From Aalborgiella sp031390045 (GTDB lineage: Bacteria > Pseudomonadota > Gammaproteobacteria > Burkholderiales > Burkholderiaceae_C), in assembly GCA_031390045.1 (NCBI GenBank), contig JANMTB010000145.1, positions 1 through 44,197 on the forward strand: a DNA stretch of 44,197 nt, in the 5' to 3' direction. Positions 31,075-39,896 of this stretch are shown in pieces (the first letter of the stretch is position 1; each line of letters opens with the position of its first letter). The notes under the pieces are model-generated. The model searched no databases. It was not told where the DNA came from and saw only the letters and a program-made list of their open reading frames with translations. The position numbers were made by a program, and so were the translations under genes.

Positions 31075-32742
31075 ATGAAACAATTATTAAATTTATTAGC
31101 TGCCATTGCACTATTAGTTTGGGGAACACATCTGGTTCGCACAGGCATATTGCGCGTGTTTGGTGCAAATCTTAGGCAAATCTTGGCTCAGGCAACGGGT
31201 AACCGTGCTACTGCAGCATTGGCTGGTTTGGGCGTAACCGCAGTGGTGCAGTCCAGCACGGCGACTGCACTCATTGTCTCTGCGTTTGTGGGACAAGGTT
31301 TGGTGACGCTAACTGCAGCACTTGCTGTGATGCTGGGTGCAGATGTAGGCACCAGTTTGATGGCGGTGGTCTTCCACTTTGATTTGGGCTGGTTATCACC
31401 ACTACTTATTTTCATAGGTGTTTTGTTGTTTATTGCTAGACAAAACACCACTGTTGGACGTGTGGGTCGGATATTGATTGGGCTGGGCTTGATGCTATTA
31501 GCTCTGAGTTTGATCAGTGCGTCAACTCGCGTGTTAACGCAATCAGAAGTTGTGCAACTAGCTTTGAAATCACTTAGCAGTGATTTACTCCTTGAAATAC
31601 TTGTAGGTGCCGTGATCGCCTGTTTAGCTTACTCAAGTTTAGCGACTGTCTTGTTAGTCGCTACGCTTGCAGCTTCACAAGTTATCCCTATGGACGTCGC
31701 ACTCGGTCTGGTACTGGGTGCCAATTTAGGCAGTGGGTTATTAGCTGTGCTGACGACCATCAACTCTGCCGTGACGATACGCCAAGTGCCTTTGGGCAAT
31801 TTGTTTTTCAAAGCTTTAGGTATTTTGTTTGCTGCACCATTTATTAGCGTTTGGCTGAAATACAGCAGTGGCATCATCACCGGCGCAGCGACGCAGGTGG
31901 TTGTTTTTCACTTGGCTTTCAACACCGTAGTGGCGCTGGTATTCATTGGCTTTACGGGCGTGATGTCTCGTAGGATAGAAAAGCTGCTCCCGCCGAATAT
32001 AGACAACGCTATGTCTCGTCCTCGGCATTTAGATCCCTCAGCTTTATCAACCCCATCGTTGGCTATTTCATGCGCTGCGCGAGAGGCTTTGCACCAAGCC
32101 GATGTGGTTGAAACCATGCTGCGCGGTACGCTCACCGTGATTAAAAAAAACGACATGGAATTGGCAGAGAACTTGCGCAGTTTAGATGACACTGTTGACG
32201 AGCTGTATTCAGCCATCAAGTACTACCTCACCAAAATATCACGTGAGGCCTTGGCCGAAAATGAAAGCCGCAGATGGACGGATATCATCAGTTTCACGAT
32301 CAACATGGAGCAGATTGGCGACATTATCGAGCGTGTTTTGCTTGATGTAGAGGACAAAAAAATCAAACGAGGACGCAATTTTTCTGATGCTGGTATGGCT
32401 GAAATTTGTGAATTGCATGCGCGCTTGGTCGACAATTTGCGGCTGAGCATGAGTGTTTTCTTGAATGGAGATGTGCGTGATGCACAGCGTCTTCTCGAAG
32501 AAAAAGCACGCTTTAGGGATCTTGAACGCGTTTACGCTGTCACGCATTTAGACCGTTTAAGCGACAACAGCACCTTGAGCATTGAAACCAGCAGTTTGCA
32601 TTTAGATTTGATCAGTGATCTCAAACGCATCAATTCGCACATTTGCTCTATTGCTTACCCAATATTAGACTCTGCTGGTACGCTGAGTCCCACACGTTTA
32701 CGCCAAAGCAATTTACTCGTCGCAACTGAACCCACTAGATGA
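31075..32742 (+). CDS. Na/Pi cotransporter family protein with PhoU-like domain
   Basis: 555 aa. The N-terminal membrane part (about 1-310) contains the duplicated Na/Pi-cotransporter repeat with QSSTATALIVSAFVGQG in the first half and a second GANLGSGLLAVLTT-containing half, some eight to nine helices in all. The C-terminal cytosolic part (about 340-540) is helical and PhoU-like (LAENLRSLDDTVDELYSAIK and MEQIGDIIERVLLD). Members import phosphate, often constitutively at low affinity. GGAG lies 6 bp before the ATG. The stop overlaps the next gene as ATGA. Confidence 0.92.
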   Translation: MKQLLNLLAAIALLVWGTHLVRTGILRVFGANLRQILAQATGNRATAALAGLGVTAVVQSSTATALIVSAFVGQGLVTLTAALAVMLGADVGTSLMAVVFHFDLGWLSPLLIFIGVLLFIARQNTTVGRVGRILIGLGLMLLALSLISASTRVLTQSEVVQLALKSLSSDLLLEILVGAVIACLAYSSLATVLLVATLAASQVIPMDVALGLVLGANLGSGLLAVLTTINSAVTIRQVPLGNLFFKALGILFAAPFISVWLKYSSGIITGAATQVVVFHLAFNTVVALVFIGFTGVMSRRIEKLLPPNIDNAMSRPRHLDPSALSTPSLAISCAAREALHQADVVETMLRGTLTVIKKNDMELAENLRSLDDTVDELYSAIKYYLTKISREALAENESRRWTDIISFTINMEQIGDIIERVLLDVEDKKIKRGRNFSDAGMAEICELHARLVDNLRLSMSVFLNGDVRDAQRLLEEKARFRDLERVYAVTHLDRLSDNSTLSIETSSLHLDLISDLKRINSHICSIAYPILDSAGTLSPTRLRQSNLLVATEPTR

Positions 32743-33725
32743 AAGAAAGAAACATGGTAGTTTCAAAGAACATAATCTCTTTTTTAGCTATGTTATCCAT
32801 AGCATTTCAGGCATATAGTGCGACGACTTACCCTGAAAAACCCATAAAAATAGTGATTGGTTTTCCAGCTGGCGGACCCCTTGATCAACATGCGCGACTT
32901 TTGACTGACAAGCTTCAGACTATTTTAGGTCAACCCGTCATCGTGGACTACAAACCCGGCGCTGGCGGCAGTGTTGGCGCAGAGAGCGTGGCTAAATCAC
33001 CTGCAGATGGATACACCTTGATGTTGGCAAATACGGGTGTTAGCGTTATTAATGGTGCGCTTTACAGCAGACTGCCTTACAACACAGTGCGAGATTTTGT
33101 GCCCATTGCACGTACGGCGCAACAACCCCTAGCATTGCTGGTCAACAATGCCGTTCCTGCCAAAACTCTGCCTGAATTCATCAGTTACGCACGTAAAAAC
33201 CCGGGCAAAATAAACTATGGCTCGGCGGGCAATGGTGGTATTTCGCACATCGTGCCTGAAATGTTCAAAACGGCGACTGGTCTTTTCATGGTGCACATTC
33301 CCTACCGTGGCAGCGCACCAGCTTTTACCGATTTAATGGGTGGGCAGGTACAGTTCATGGCGGAATCTATTCCGCAAGCAGCTAACTATCACAAGCAGGG
33401 CAAAGTGCGTGCTTTGGCGGTAACCAGCAAAGAACGCAACCCTGCGCTGCCCGATATCCCAACCGTGATCGAGTCGGGTATCAAAGGTTTTGAAGTAGTC
33501 GGATTTTATGGTTTTTTAGCACCTGCAGGAACGCCTAAAGACGTGGTTGCTAAGCTAAGCGATGCCTTCAAACAAATCATGAACAACCCAGACGTACGCA
33601 GCCGCATGGTGACGCAAGGCGCTGACCCTGCGTTTATGGGCAGCGACGAGTTTGGACAGTTTATAGCCTTGCAAACACCGCTATGGGCGAAAGCGGTGGC
33701 AACCTCTGGCGCCAAATTAGATTAA
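32739..33725 (+). CDS. Bug-family tripartite tricarboxylate transporter binding protein
   Basis: Periplasmic solute-binding protein of 328 aa. A signal peptide of about 28 residues ends near QAYSA; the mature part has YPEKPIKIVIGFPAGGPLDQ and VVDYKPGAGGSVGAESVAKSP-like blocks (KPGAGGSVGAESVAKSPADG), which are Bug hallmarks, and IVPEMFKTATGLFMVHIPYRG. No TctA/TctB membrane genes are nearby, which is usual for the expanded orphan Bug families of Burkholderiales. The first ATG overlaps the Na/Pi gene stop (ATGA); an ATG five codons later is also possible. Ligand unknown. Confidence 0.92.
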   Translation: MKERNMVVSKNIISFLAMLSIAFQAYSATTYPEKPIKIVIGFPAGGPLDQHARLLTDKLQTILGQPVIVDYKPGAGGSVGAESVAKSPADGYTLMLANTGVSVINGALYSRLPYNTVRDFVPIARTAQQPLALLVNNAVPAKTLPEFISYARKNPGKINYGSAGNGGISHIVPEMFKTATGLFMVHIPYRGSAPAFTDLMGGQVQFMAESIPQAANYHKQGKVRALAVTSKERNPALPDIPTVIESGIKGFEVVGFYGFLAPAGTPKDVVAKLSDAFKQIMNNPDVRSRMVTQGADPAFMGSDEFGQFIALQTPLWAKAVATSGAKLD

Positions 33726-33754
33726 ACATTTGCATTTTTAGCAAAAATATTGAT

Positions 33755-34411
33755 ATGACAATGACTGAAAATTCTCTCGTCTATGTGGGCGACCCCATGT
33801 GTTCTTGGTGTTACGGCTTTGGTGTGCCCTTACATCAACTATTAGAAAAACTTCCTGGCGTGCCACTTGCCATCGTCCTTGGTGGGCTGCGTGCTTACAA
33901 CAAAGAAGTTATGCCCGATACGCTGAAATCGACATTGCACCATCACTGGGAAGAAGTGACCAAACGCTCAGGTAAGCCTTTTGGCAAAGGGCAGTTTATC
34001 CGCGAAGGTTATATTTACGATACTGAGCCAGCTTGCCGCGCCGTGGTCACCATCCGCACCTTTGCTGCCGAACACACACTGGAGATGTATCACACCATTC
34101 AACATGCTTTTTACGCGATGGGACGCGACATCACCCAGGTTTCGGTTTTGGCAGATGTTTGGCAGGGATTAGTTGATTCAAAAACCATCGGCGATGTGGG
34201 CTTTACAAGAGAAGCATTTTTAGCAGCATTTGAAAGCGACAGCATCAAAACGCAGACGCGAAACGACTTTGCCATGGCACAGCAATGGGGGATACGCGGT
34301 TTTCCGGCATTGATAGCAGTCGTGAACGGCGAAGCGCAAATGGTGGCGAACGGCTATATGGAAGCGGATGAAATGCTGCAGCGGGTGCAGCAAGTGTTCG
34401 GCACAGTTTGA
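33755..34411 (+). CDS. DsbA-family thioredoxin-fold protein
   Basis: 218 aa protein with an N-terminal redox motif MCSWCYGF (CxxC) right after the first strand VYVGDP. The helical insertion and the GIRGFPALI cis-proline block near residue 185 fit the DsbA/FrnE-like group. No signal peptide, so probably a cytosolic oxidoreductase or isomerase rather than a periplasmic disulfide former. The frame is open upstream (33683), but that would overlap the Bug gene; ATG 33755 or 33761 is more likely. It precedes the metal-handling genes by 12 bp and may be co-transcribed with them. Confidence 0.85.
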   Translation: MTMTENSLVYVGDPMCSWCYGFGVPLHQLLEKLPGVPLAIVLGGLRAYNKEVMPDTLKSTLHHHWEEVTKRSGKPFGKGQFIREGYIYDTEPACRAVVTIRTFAAEHTLEMYHTIQHAFYAMGRDITQVSVLADVWQGLVDSKTIGDVGFTREAFLAAFESDSIKTQTRNDFAMAQQWGIRGFPALIAVVNGEAQMVANGYMEADEMLQRVQQVFGTV

Positions 34412-34423
34412 AGTTGCATTGAC

Positions 34424-35047
34424 ATGTCAATTCAACACGACCACAGTCACGACCAAGGTAGCCCAGAAGCTGCTCAGGATCCTAAATACCGCAAGATTTT
34501 GTGGTTTGCACTTGTCGTGAATGCGGCAATGTTTGCAGTCGAGCTCAGCGCAGGTTTTCGCTCTGGCTCAGTCTCGTTGCTTGCTGATGCAATTGATTTT
34601 TTGGGTGATGCTGCCAACTACGGCGTTTCATTAGCTGTGCTTACCATGGCGATGGCTTGGCGCTCTAAGGCGGCTTTGCTCAAAGGTGCTTGCATGATGG
34701 CTTTTGGATTTTTTGTATTTGGACGAGCGATCTGGGTCGCCCAGGCGGGCACTGTGCCCGAAGCCAACACCATGGGATTGATCGGTTTACTGGCCTTAGT
34801 GGCCAATGTCACAGTTGCGCTGATGTTGTACCGCTACCGTACGGGTGATGCCAATATGCGCAGTGTTTGGCTGTGCTCTCGCAACGATGCATTTGGTAAC
34901 ATTGCGGTCATGCTGGCTGCGCTGGGCGTGTTTGGTACGGGTTCAGCTTGGCCTGACTTAGCGGTTGCGGTGGGCATGGCAGGTTTGGCCATTTGGGGCG
35001 GTTGGTCTGTTATCAAGCATGCCAAGTTTGAACTTTCTCAGTCTTGA
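34424..35047 (+). CDS. Short cation diffusion facilitator (CDF) family transporter
   Basis: 207 aa inner-membrane cation/proton antiporter-like protein. His-rich N-terminus (HDHSHDQ), then about six hydrophobic helices. Metal-site candidates are LLADAIDFLGDAANYG in helix 2 and SRNDAFGNIAVML in helix 5. The C-terminal cytosolic metal-binding domain of CDF proteins is absent. Metal is unknown; Zn, Co or Cd are usual for the family, although the neighbours point to copper. The stop lies 14 bp before the next gene. Confidence 0.88.
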   Translation: MSIQHDHSHDQGSPEAAQDPKYRKILWFALVVNAAMFAVELSAGFRSGSVSLLADAIDFLGDAANYGVSLAVLTMAMAWRSKAALLKGACMMAFGFFVFGRAIWVAQAGTVPEANTMGLIGLLALVANVTVALMLYRYRTGDANMRSVWLCSRNDAFGNIAVMLAALGVFGTGSAWPDLAVAVGMAGLAIWGGWSVIKHAKFELSQS

Positions 35048-35061
35048 TCTATCATAGGTCT

Positions 35062-35433
35062 ATGCGTCGTTTTATTTTCATCCTTATGATCGTTCTGTTG
35101 CCTCTGCGCGGATGGATGGGTGAAGCCATGGCGACAGAAATGGCTGCTATTACTATAGTAGCTGCGAAGGCAAGTAATACGCTGGCTGTAGCCGAATTAT
35201 CATCAACAATCATCAAATCTGATTGCGATATGCATGCAGGTATGAAGAAAGATAATTCGGAGTCTAAGTCAAAACAATCTTGTACTCATTGCCAAGCTTG
35301 TCATGCTACAGGCTTGGTAAGAACTGTTGAAATAAACAGTATATTGCCAGTGCAACTCGCGCAATCACTGGCTTTTAGCAGCCAGTTTGCCAGCGCAAAC
35401 ATTGCGCTCGGCCAAAAACCACCGATTCTGTAG
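35062..35433 (+). CDS. Small Cys/His-rich exported protein in metal cluster
   Basis: 123 aa from the ATG at 35062 (an alternative TTG at 35044 would overlap the CDF stop). Residues 1-25 look like a signal peptide (MRRFIFILMIVLLPLRGW). The middle is lineage-specific and in part encoded by a dispersed repeat (AAITIVAAKASNTLAVA). Metal-ligand-like residues follow: CDMHAGM and SCTHCQACHATG. The C-terminus is hydrophobic. I do not recognise a named family; it resembles the small periplasmic Cys/His proteins often found in copper operons. Possible metal sensor or scavenger (inference). Confidence 0.7.
   Translation: MRRFIFILMIVLLPLRGWMGEAMATEMAAITIVAAKASNTLAVAELSSTIIKSDCDMHAGMKKDNSESKSKQSCTHCQACHATGLVRTVEINSILPVQLAQSLAFSSQFASANIALGQKPPIL
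35143..35194 (+). repeat. Dispersed hairpin repeat, copy 10 (inside small metal gene)
   Basis: Plus strand: GCTGCTATTACTATAGTAGC, TGCGAAGGCAAGTAATACGC and TGGCTGTAGCC. It is read in frame as AAITIVAAKASNTLAVA between the signal peptide and the Cys-rich region, in the same frame as the xdhB copy. Confidence 0.82.
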
Positions 35434-35594
35434 TCTCCCAGCCCAAACTCTGTCTGTACTTTGACTTTTGTTAGTCAGGTTTAGCATGGAGCATTGGGTT
35501 TAGTCATATTTGGCTAGTTTTAACTTGCTTTATTACTTGTCTGATTACTAGTCTTAAGTCTTACCCAAACATCAAAATTTCTTGGAGAAATCGT

Positions 35595-35894
35595 TTGAAA
35601 ACACTATTTTTAATACCAATTGCCGCTGTTAGCTATGTCCTTTCTGGTTTGGCGACGGCACAAACTACCGTTAGCTACACATCGCCAATTGCAGACTACC
35701 AGCCCTTTGTAGACGGAAAAATCACATCTTGGAAAGCCGCTAACGACAAAGTTGGTCAAATTGGCGGTTGGCGCGCCTATGCCAAAGAAGCGCAGCAGCC
35801 TGACAACACGCCTGTACCAGCTACGGTGCAAAAACCTGTTGGCAACAACGGTGATGTGATCAAGCCCGATCCACACGCTGGGCATAAGAAATGA
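35595..35894 (+). CDS. Small exported protein of copper clusters, unknown function
   Basis: 99 aa beginning with TTG, supported by GGAG eight bases upstream; there is no ATG near. Signal peptide about 1-22 (ends near GLATA). Mature part: SPIADYQPFVDGKITSW, then IGGWRAYAKEAQ, a segment I recognise from small proteins next to TolC/multicopper-oxidase genes in Burkholderiales, and a His-containing tail DPHAGHKK. The tail could bind metal. Its stop overlaps the TolC-type gene start (ATGA), so it is translationally coupled. Function unknown. Confidence 0.78.
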   Translation: MKTLFLIPIAAVSYVLSGLATAQTTVSYTSPIADYQPFVDGKITSWKAANDKVGQIGGWRAYAKEAQQPDNTPVPATVQKPVGNNGDVIKPDPHAGHKK

Positions 35895-37318
35895 AGTCTA
35901 CTTCCATGCTATCAAAATCATTTATCTCTATAGCTGTTTTAGCTGTGCTGAGCGGCTGTGCGTCCGTCAACATCGATCAGTCTATTGACCGCACAAACAG
36001 CGAAACCAAATTAGTCTCTGGCACATCTGCACAACTACTACGAACTGTGCAGGCCAAAACGACGCGTGACACCCAAGTCGCAGAACTACTCAAATCACCG
36101 CTGAATCAGCAGGCCGCCGTTCAACTAGCTGTCATCAACAGTCCAGCCTTGCAAACCATGCTGGCAGAGCGTTGGGGTGACATGGCACAAGCTGCACAAG
36201 GAGGTCGCATCGCCAACCCCATGTTGAGTTTAGAGCGTGTTCGCTTTTTAGACGAGTTGGAATTCGGCCGCATCTTGGCCTTTGGCCTACTCGATTTAAT
36301 CATCCTGCCGCAACGCAACAAAATAGCCACAGCGCGAATTGCGCAGACTGAGTTGCAAATGACAACTGATGTTGTGGCCATGGTTACCCAAGTTCGCATG
36401 GCGTGGGTCACTGCGGTGGCGGCAAACGAGTCAGCGACGTATTCAAAGCTTGTGTACGAATCGGCTCAGGCCAGTGCCGAGTTGGCCAAACGCATGCAAA
36501 GTGTGGGTAATTTCAACCGCTTGCAACGCGTACGCCAGCAAGCATTTTACGCAGATGCGTCTTTGCAGTTGCTCGCCAGCCAACAAACCGCAGCTGCAGC
36601 CCGCGAAAGTTTGATTCGCCTTTTAGGTTTAAAAGAAAGCCAAATTAGCGCGCTGACACTCCCTGAGCGTCTGCCTGATTTACCGAAAGCATTTTTAACG
36701 CCTGAAGCCGTTAGCAAAGCGCTCAGCAACCAACGACTGGACGTGCGCATGGCGCAATCACAGCTAGATGCAGCCAGTAAGTCACAAGGCTTAACGCTGC
36801 TCACCAGTTTGACCGATATTGAGATGGGCATCATTCGTAATACCGTGAAAGATACGCACGAAGGCACATCACAAACCAGTAAAGGTTATGAGCTCAGCAT
36901 ACGTCTGCCGATTTTCGACTGGGGTGATGCTCAAAGAGCCAGCATGAATGCGATGACGCTTGCAGCGGCAAATCGCTTGGAAGCGACATTGGTCAACGCA
37001 GGCTCTGACTTGAGGGAAAGCTACTCTGCATACCGTACTGCCTACGACGCCACACGCCAATACCGCGATGAAGTATTACCGCTCAGCAAAGTCATCGCTG
37101 AAGAAAACGGCTTGCGCTACAACGGCATGTTCATTGGCGTATTTGAGCTGTTGGCCGATCATCGTAGCCAGATCAACACCGTCAAAGCTGCTATCGCTGC
37201 GCAGCAACAATTTTGGTTGGCCGATGCAGCACTACAAGCCACCCTGTTAGGCAAGCCTATGTCGGCTCCATCTATGTCAGCAAGTCCTTCTTCAGGTGGC
37301 GACACTCCTGCACATTAA
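35891..37318 (+). CDS. TolC-family outer membrane efflux lipoprotein
   Basis: 475 aa. Lipobox VLSGC with Cys23 after a basic N-terminus. The rest is two outer-membrane efflux protein repeats with long helical stretches (QAAVQLAVINSPALQTMLAE, then AQLELDA-like AQSQLDAASKSQG) and IRLPIFDWGDAQRA in the second half, an OEP signature. No RND or membrane-fusion partner is in the window. Within this cluster it is likely to export copper or related metals from the periplasm (inference). The C-terminus has a short Ser/Pro-rich tail. Confidence 0.9.
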   Translation: MKSTSMLSKSFISIAVLAVLSGCASVNIDQSIDRTNSETKLVSGTSAQLLRTVQAKTTRDTQVAELLKSPLNQQAAVQLAVINSPALQTMLAERWGDMAQAAQGGRIANPMLSLERVRFLDELEFGRILAFGLLDLIILPQRNKIATARIAQTELQMTTDVVAMVTQVRMAWVTAVAANESATYSKLVYESAQASAELAKRMQSVGNFNRLQRVRQQAFYADASLQLLASQQTAAAARESLIRLLGLKESQISALTLPERLPDLPKAFLTPEAVSKALSNQRLDVRMAQSQLDAASKSQGLTLLTSLTDIEMGIIRNTVKDTHEGTSQTSKGYELSIRLPIFDWGDAQRASMNAMTLAAANRLEATLVNAGSDLRESYSAYRTAYDATRQYRDEVLPLSKVIAEENGLRYNGMFIGVFELLADHRSQINTVKAAIAAQQQFWLADAALQATLLGKPMSAPSMSASPSSGGDTPAH

Positions 37319-37331
37319 AAATTCTAAAACT

Positions 37332-38771
37332 ATGAACCAGAACATCAACAAACCATCTTCTTCACGACGTAAATTCTTGGGTGGCGCAGGCGTGATCGCT
37401 GCAGCGGTCACTGCTGCAAGTGTCAGTAAAGTCGCCCTCGCCGCTATTCCAGAGCCGGTGATGCAAACCAAACCGGACACCATGCCGCCGCTAGTGCCGC
37501 AAACTGGCCGCCCCTACAACCCCGTCGTCACTCTGAACGGCTGGACGCTGCCGTGGCGCATGAACCTGGGTGTCAAAGAGTTTCACCTCGTTGCCGAACC
37601 CGTGGTGCGCGAGATGGCACCCGGCTTCAAAGCGCATCTATGGGGTTACAACGGCCAATCCCCCGGCCCAACCATTGAAGTGGTCGAAGGCGACCGCGTA
37701 CGTATTTACGTTACCAACAAACTGCCCGAGCACACAAGCATCCATTGGCATGGGCAGCGTCTGCCCAATGGCATGGATGGTGTAACTGGCTTGAACCAGC
37801 CGGGCATTGAGCCGGGTAAAACGTTTGTCTACGAGTTTGTAGCACGCCGCCCCGGTACTTTCATGTATCACCCACATGCGGATGAAATGGTGCAAATGGC
37901 CATGGGCATGATGGGTTTTTGGATCACACACCCGAAGACCAAGCACCCAAATATCAGCGAAGTTGATCGCGATTTTTGCTTCCTACTCAATGCCTACGAT
38001 ATCGACCCAGGCGCTTATACGCCAAAGATCATGACGATGACCGACTTCAACCTGTGGAGCTGGAACAGCCGCATCTTCCCAGGCATTGACTCGCTAAATG
38101 TGCGACACAACGACAAAGTTCGCATTCGCGTTGGCAATTTGACAATGACAAATCACCCAATTCACCTTCATGGCCACGAGTTTGAGGTCACAGGCACAGA
38201 CGGTGGACCCGTCCCCAAAAGCGCGCGCTGGCCAGAGGTGACTACCGACGTAGCGGTCGGGCAAATGCGACAGTTTGAGTTCTTGGCAGATGAAGAAGGC
38301 GACTGGGCCTTCCATTGCCACAAATCGCACCACACCATGAACGCCATGGGGCACGACGTACCGACCATGATCGGCGTGGATCACCGCGAAGTTGTGAAAA
38401 AAATCACTAATTTGATACCTGACTACATGGTCATGGGTGAGCGCGGCATGGCAGATATGGCAGAAATGACAATGGAAATTCCCCACAACACAGCGCCGAT
38501 GATGACGGGCGAAGGGCCGTTTGGCGGTGTGGAGATGGGCGGCATGTTCAGCGTTGTCAAAGTCCGCAAAGACCAAAAGCCGGGCGACTACAGCAACCCA
38601 GGCTGGTACAAGCACCCTGAAGGAACCGTAGCTTTTGAAGTCAACGGATCGGTGGCTGACCCGTTACGGTTTAAAGCGGAAGGTAAATCGTCCATGCCAC
38701 TGTTACAAAAGAAACAAGCTGAGGTGGAAGTGCAAATTCGCAAACCAACGATGGAAGGGATGAAGCATTGA
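37332..38771 (+). CDS. Tat-exported multicopper oxidase
   Basis: 479 aa from ATG 37332; the open frame upstream (37296) overlaps tolC. Tat signal SSRRKFLGGAGV at residues 8-19. Cu-binding motifs in order: SIHWHGQRLP, FMYHPHADEMVQMAMGMMGF, NHPIHLHGHEF, and HCHKSHHTMNAMGH. These supply the type 1 and trinuclear sites. The C-terminal 130 residues are Met/His-containing (GMADMAEMTMEIP, GGVEMGGMFSV) and could bind Cu(I). Probable periplasmic cuprous oxidase protecting against copper. Followed by a dispersed repeat and then cupredoxin. Confidence 0.92.
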   Translation: MNQNINKPSSSRRKFLGGAGVIAAAVTAASVSKVALAAIPEPVMQTKPDTMPPLVPQTGRPYNPVVTLNGWTLPWRMNLGVKEFHLVAEPVVREMAPGFKAHLWGYNGQSPGPTIEVVEGDRVRIYVTNKLPEHTSIHWHGQRLPNGMDGVTGLNQPGIEPGKTFVYEFVARRPGTFMYHPHADEMVQMAMGMMGFWITHPKTKHPNISEVDRDFCFLLNAYDIDPGAYTPKIMTMTDFNLWSWNSRIFPGIDSLNVRHNDKVRIRVGNLTMTNHPIHLHGHEFEVTGTDGGPVPKSARWPEVTTDVAVGQMRQFEFLADEEGDWAFHCHKSHHTMNAMGHDVPTMIGVDHREVVKKITNLIPDYMVMGERGMADMAEMTMEIPHNTAPMMTGEGPFGGVEMGGMFSVVKVRKDQKPGDYSNPGWYKHPEGTVAFEVNGSVADPLRFKAEGKSSMPLLQKKQAEVEVQIRKPTMEGMKH

Positions 38772-38791
38772 TTTAAAAAATCACCTTTTTC

Positions 38792-38846
38792 ACTATTAAT
38801 TTTATAGCTACTTAGGCAACAAATACGACGGCTACAGTCATTTTTT
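38792..38846 (+). repeat. Dispersed hairpin repeat, copy 11
   Basis: Between the multicopper oxidase and cupredoxin genes. Reads ACTATTAATTTTATAGCTAC, TTAGGCAACAAATACGACGG and CTACAGTCATTTTTT. It follows a weak AT-rich hairpin (TGATTT-AAA-AAATCA) and could help attenuate the transcript; not shown. Confidence 0.88.
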
Positions 38847-38876
38847 AACCACTATTTCTCATTTTTTAGGATTAAC

Positions 38877-39392
38877 ATGAAATTCAATCAAATCATTGCA
38901 ACATTGTCTCTTTCTTTCCTTGGAGCTACCGCTCTAGCCGCTGGCAACCACGCAGGCGGACACCCAGATGCCGATACAGTCGGCAAACCCGGAAAAGCTT
39001 CTAATGTCACGCGCACGATCAACATAGACATGAACGACACCATGCGCTTCACCCCTGCCAGCATCGATGCCAAACAAGGTGAGACCATCAAGTTCATTGT
39101 CAAAAACTCAGGAAAAATCAAACACGAAATGACCTTGGGATCGATGAAAGACCTGAAAGCGCATGCCGAATTGATGAAGAAAAACCCCGGTATGGAACAT
39201 GATGAACCCAACACAGCTTCTCTCGCACCTGGGAAAACTGGCGAAATCATTTGGCAGTTCACCACAGCGGGCAAAGTTGATTTTGCTTGTTTAGAGGCAG
39301 GACATTTTGATGCTGGCATGAAGGGGGCAGTTAATGTTGCAGGTGGGAAAACGCCAGCCATGGGAGCCAAAAGTGGCGGCCATGCTCATTAA
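38877..39392 (+). CDS. Periplasmic cupredoxin-domain protein
   Basis: 171 aa. Signal peptide about 1-22 (ends near ALAAG). The cupredoxin fold carries candidate type 1 copper ligands His83 (KHEMTLG), Cys138 (FACLEAGH), His143 and Met148. A His-rich start (NHAGGHPDAD) and end (SGGHAH) add likely metal-binding sites. Acts in the periplasm, perhaps as electron partner or copper donor of the multicopper oxidase. Good ribosome binding site (AGGATT) before the ATG. The next gene begins inside its last codons. Confidence 0.9.
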   Translation: MKFNQIIATLSLSFLGATALAAGNHAGGHPDADTVGKPGKASNVTRTINIDMNDTMRFTPASIDAKQGETIKFIVKNSGKIKHEMTLGSMKDLKAHAELMKKNPGMEHDEPNTASLAPGKTGEIIWQFTTAGKVDFACLEAGHFDAGMKGAVNVAGGKTPAMGAKSGGHAH

Positions 39393-39894
39393 GCCACTGT
39401 CACGACGCTCGGTATTGCAACTCTCGCTGATCAGCGTCAGTACTGCTCTACTAAGCCAGCCGCTGCTAGCGGCGGCTGGTACGGTTGCGCCTGTCATTAC
39501 CGTTTGGAAAACCCCCACCTGCGGCTGCTGCAAAGCATGGGTAGCCCATTTACGGAAAAACGGCTTTGACGTTGTGACACACGATGTGAGCGACACAACC
39601 GCCATCCGCAAAAATTTGGGCCTTCCAGACCAATATGGGTCTTGCCATACGGCAAAGTTGGGCGAATATGTCATTGAAGGCCATGTACCTGCAGAAGATA
39701 TTCGCAAACTGCTGCAAGACAAACCAGTTGCGCGCGGCCTGTCTGTTCCAGGTATGCCCCTAGGCTCACCTGGCATGGAAGGTACAGGCCCATTTGCTGG
39801 GGAACGCCATGCTTACAACGTGCTTTTGATCTTAAATGACGGAAATTCACGGGTCTTCAAATCCTATGCGGCCATTGCACCAAACAAGGCTTGA
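39382..39894 (+). CDS. DUF411 metal-binding protein
   Basis: 170 aa from the ATG at 39382, overlapping the cupredoxin stop by 11 bp. The longer frame from 39334 is inside the cupredoxin gene and is rejected. Twin-Arg SRRSVLQLSL with a hydrophobic segment suggests Tat or Sec export (ends near LLAAA). VWKTPTCGCCKAWV carries CGCC at 47-50, the hallmark of DUF411, followed by LPDQYGSCHTAKL, YVIEGHVPAEDI and GLSVPGMPLGSPGME. DUF411 proteins accompany copper/silver operons and probably bind copper in the periplasm. Confidence 0.92.
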   Translation: MLIKPLSRRSVLQLSLISVSTALLSQPLLAAAGTVAPVITVWKTPTCGCCKAWVAHLRKNGFDVVTHDVSDTTAIRKNLGLPDQYGSCHTAKLGEYVIEGHVPAEDIRKLLQDKPVARGLSVPGMPLGSPGMEGTGPFAGERHAYNVLLILNDGNSRVFKSYAAIAPNKA

Positions 39895-39896
39895 AT

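Noticed and set aside
32785..32835. Possible decayed repeat in the signal peptide of the Bug protein (TAGCTATG...ATAGC...CAGGCATA)
   Set aside because: Roughly 60 percent match by eye to the consensus and no conserved core; the hydrophobic signal sequence explains it sufficiently.
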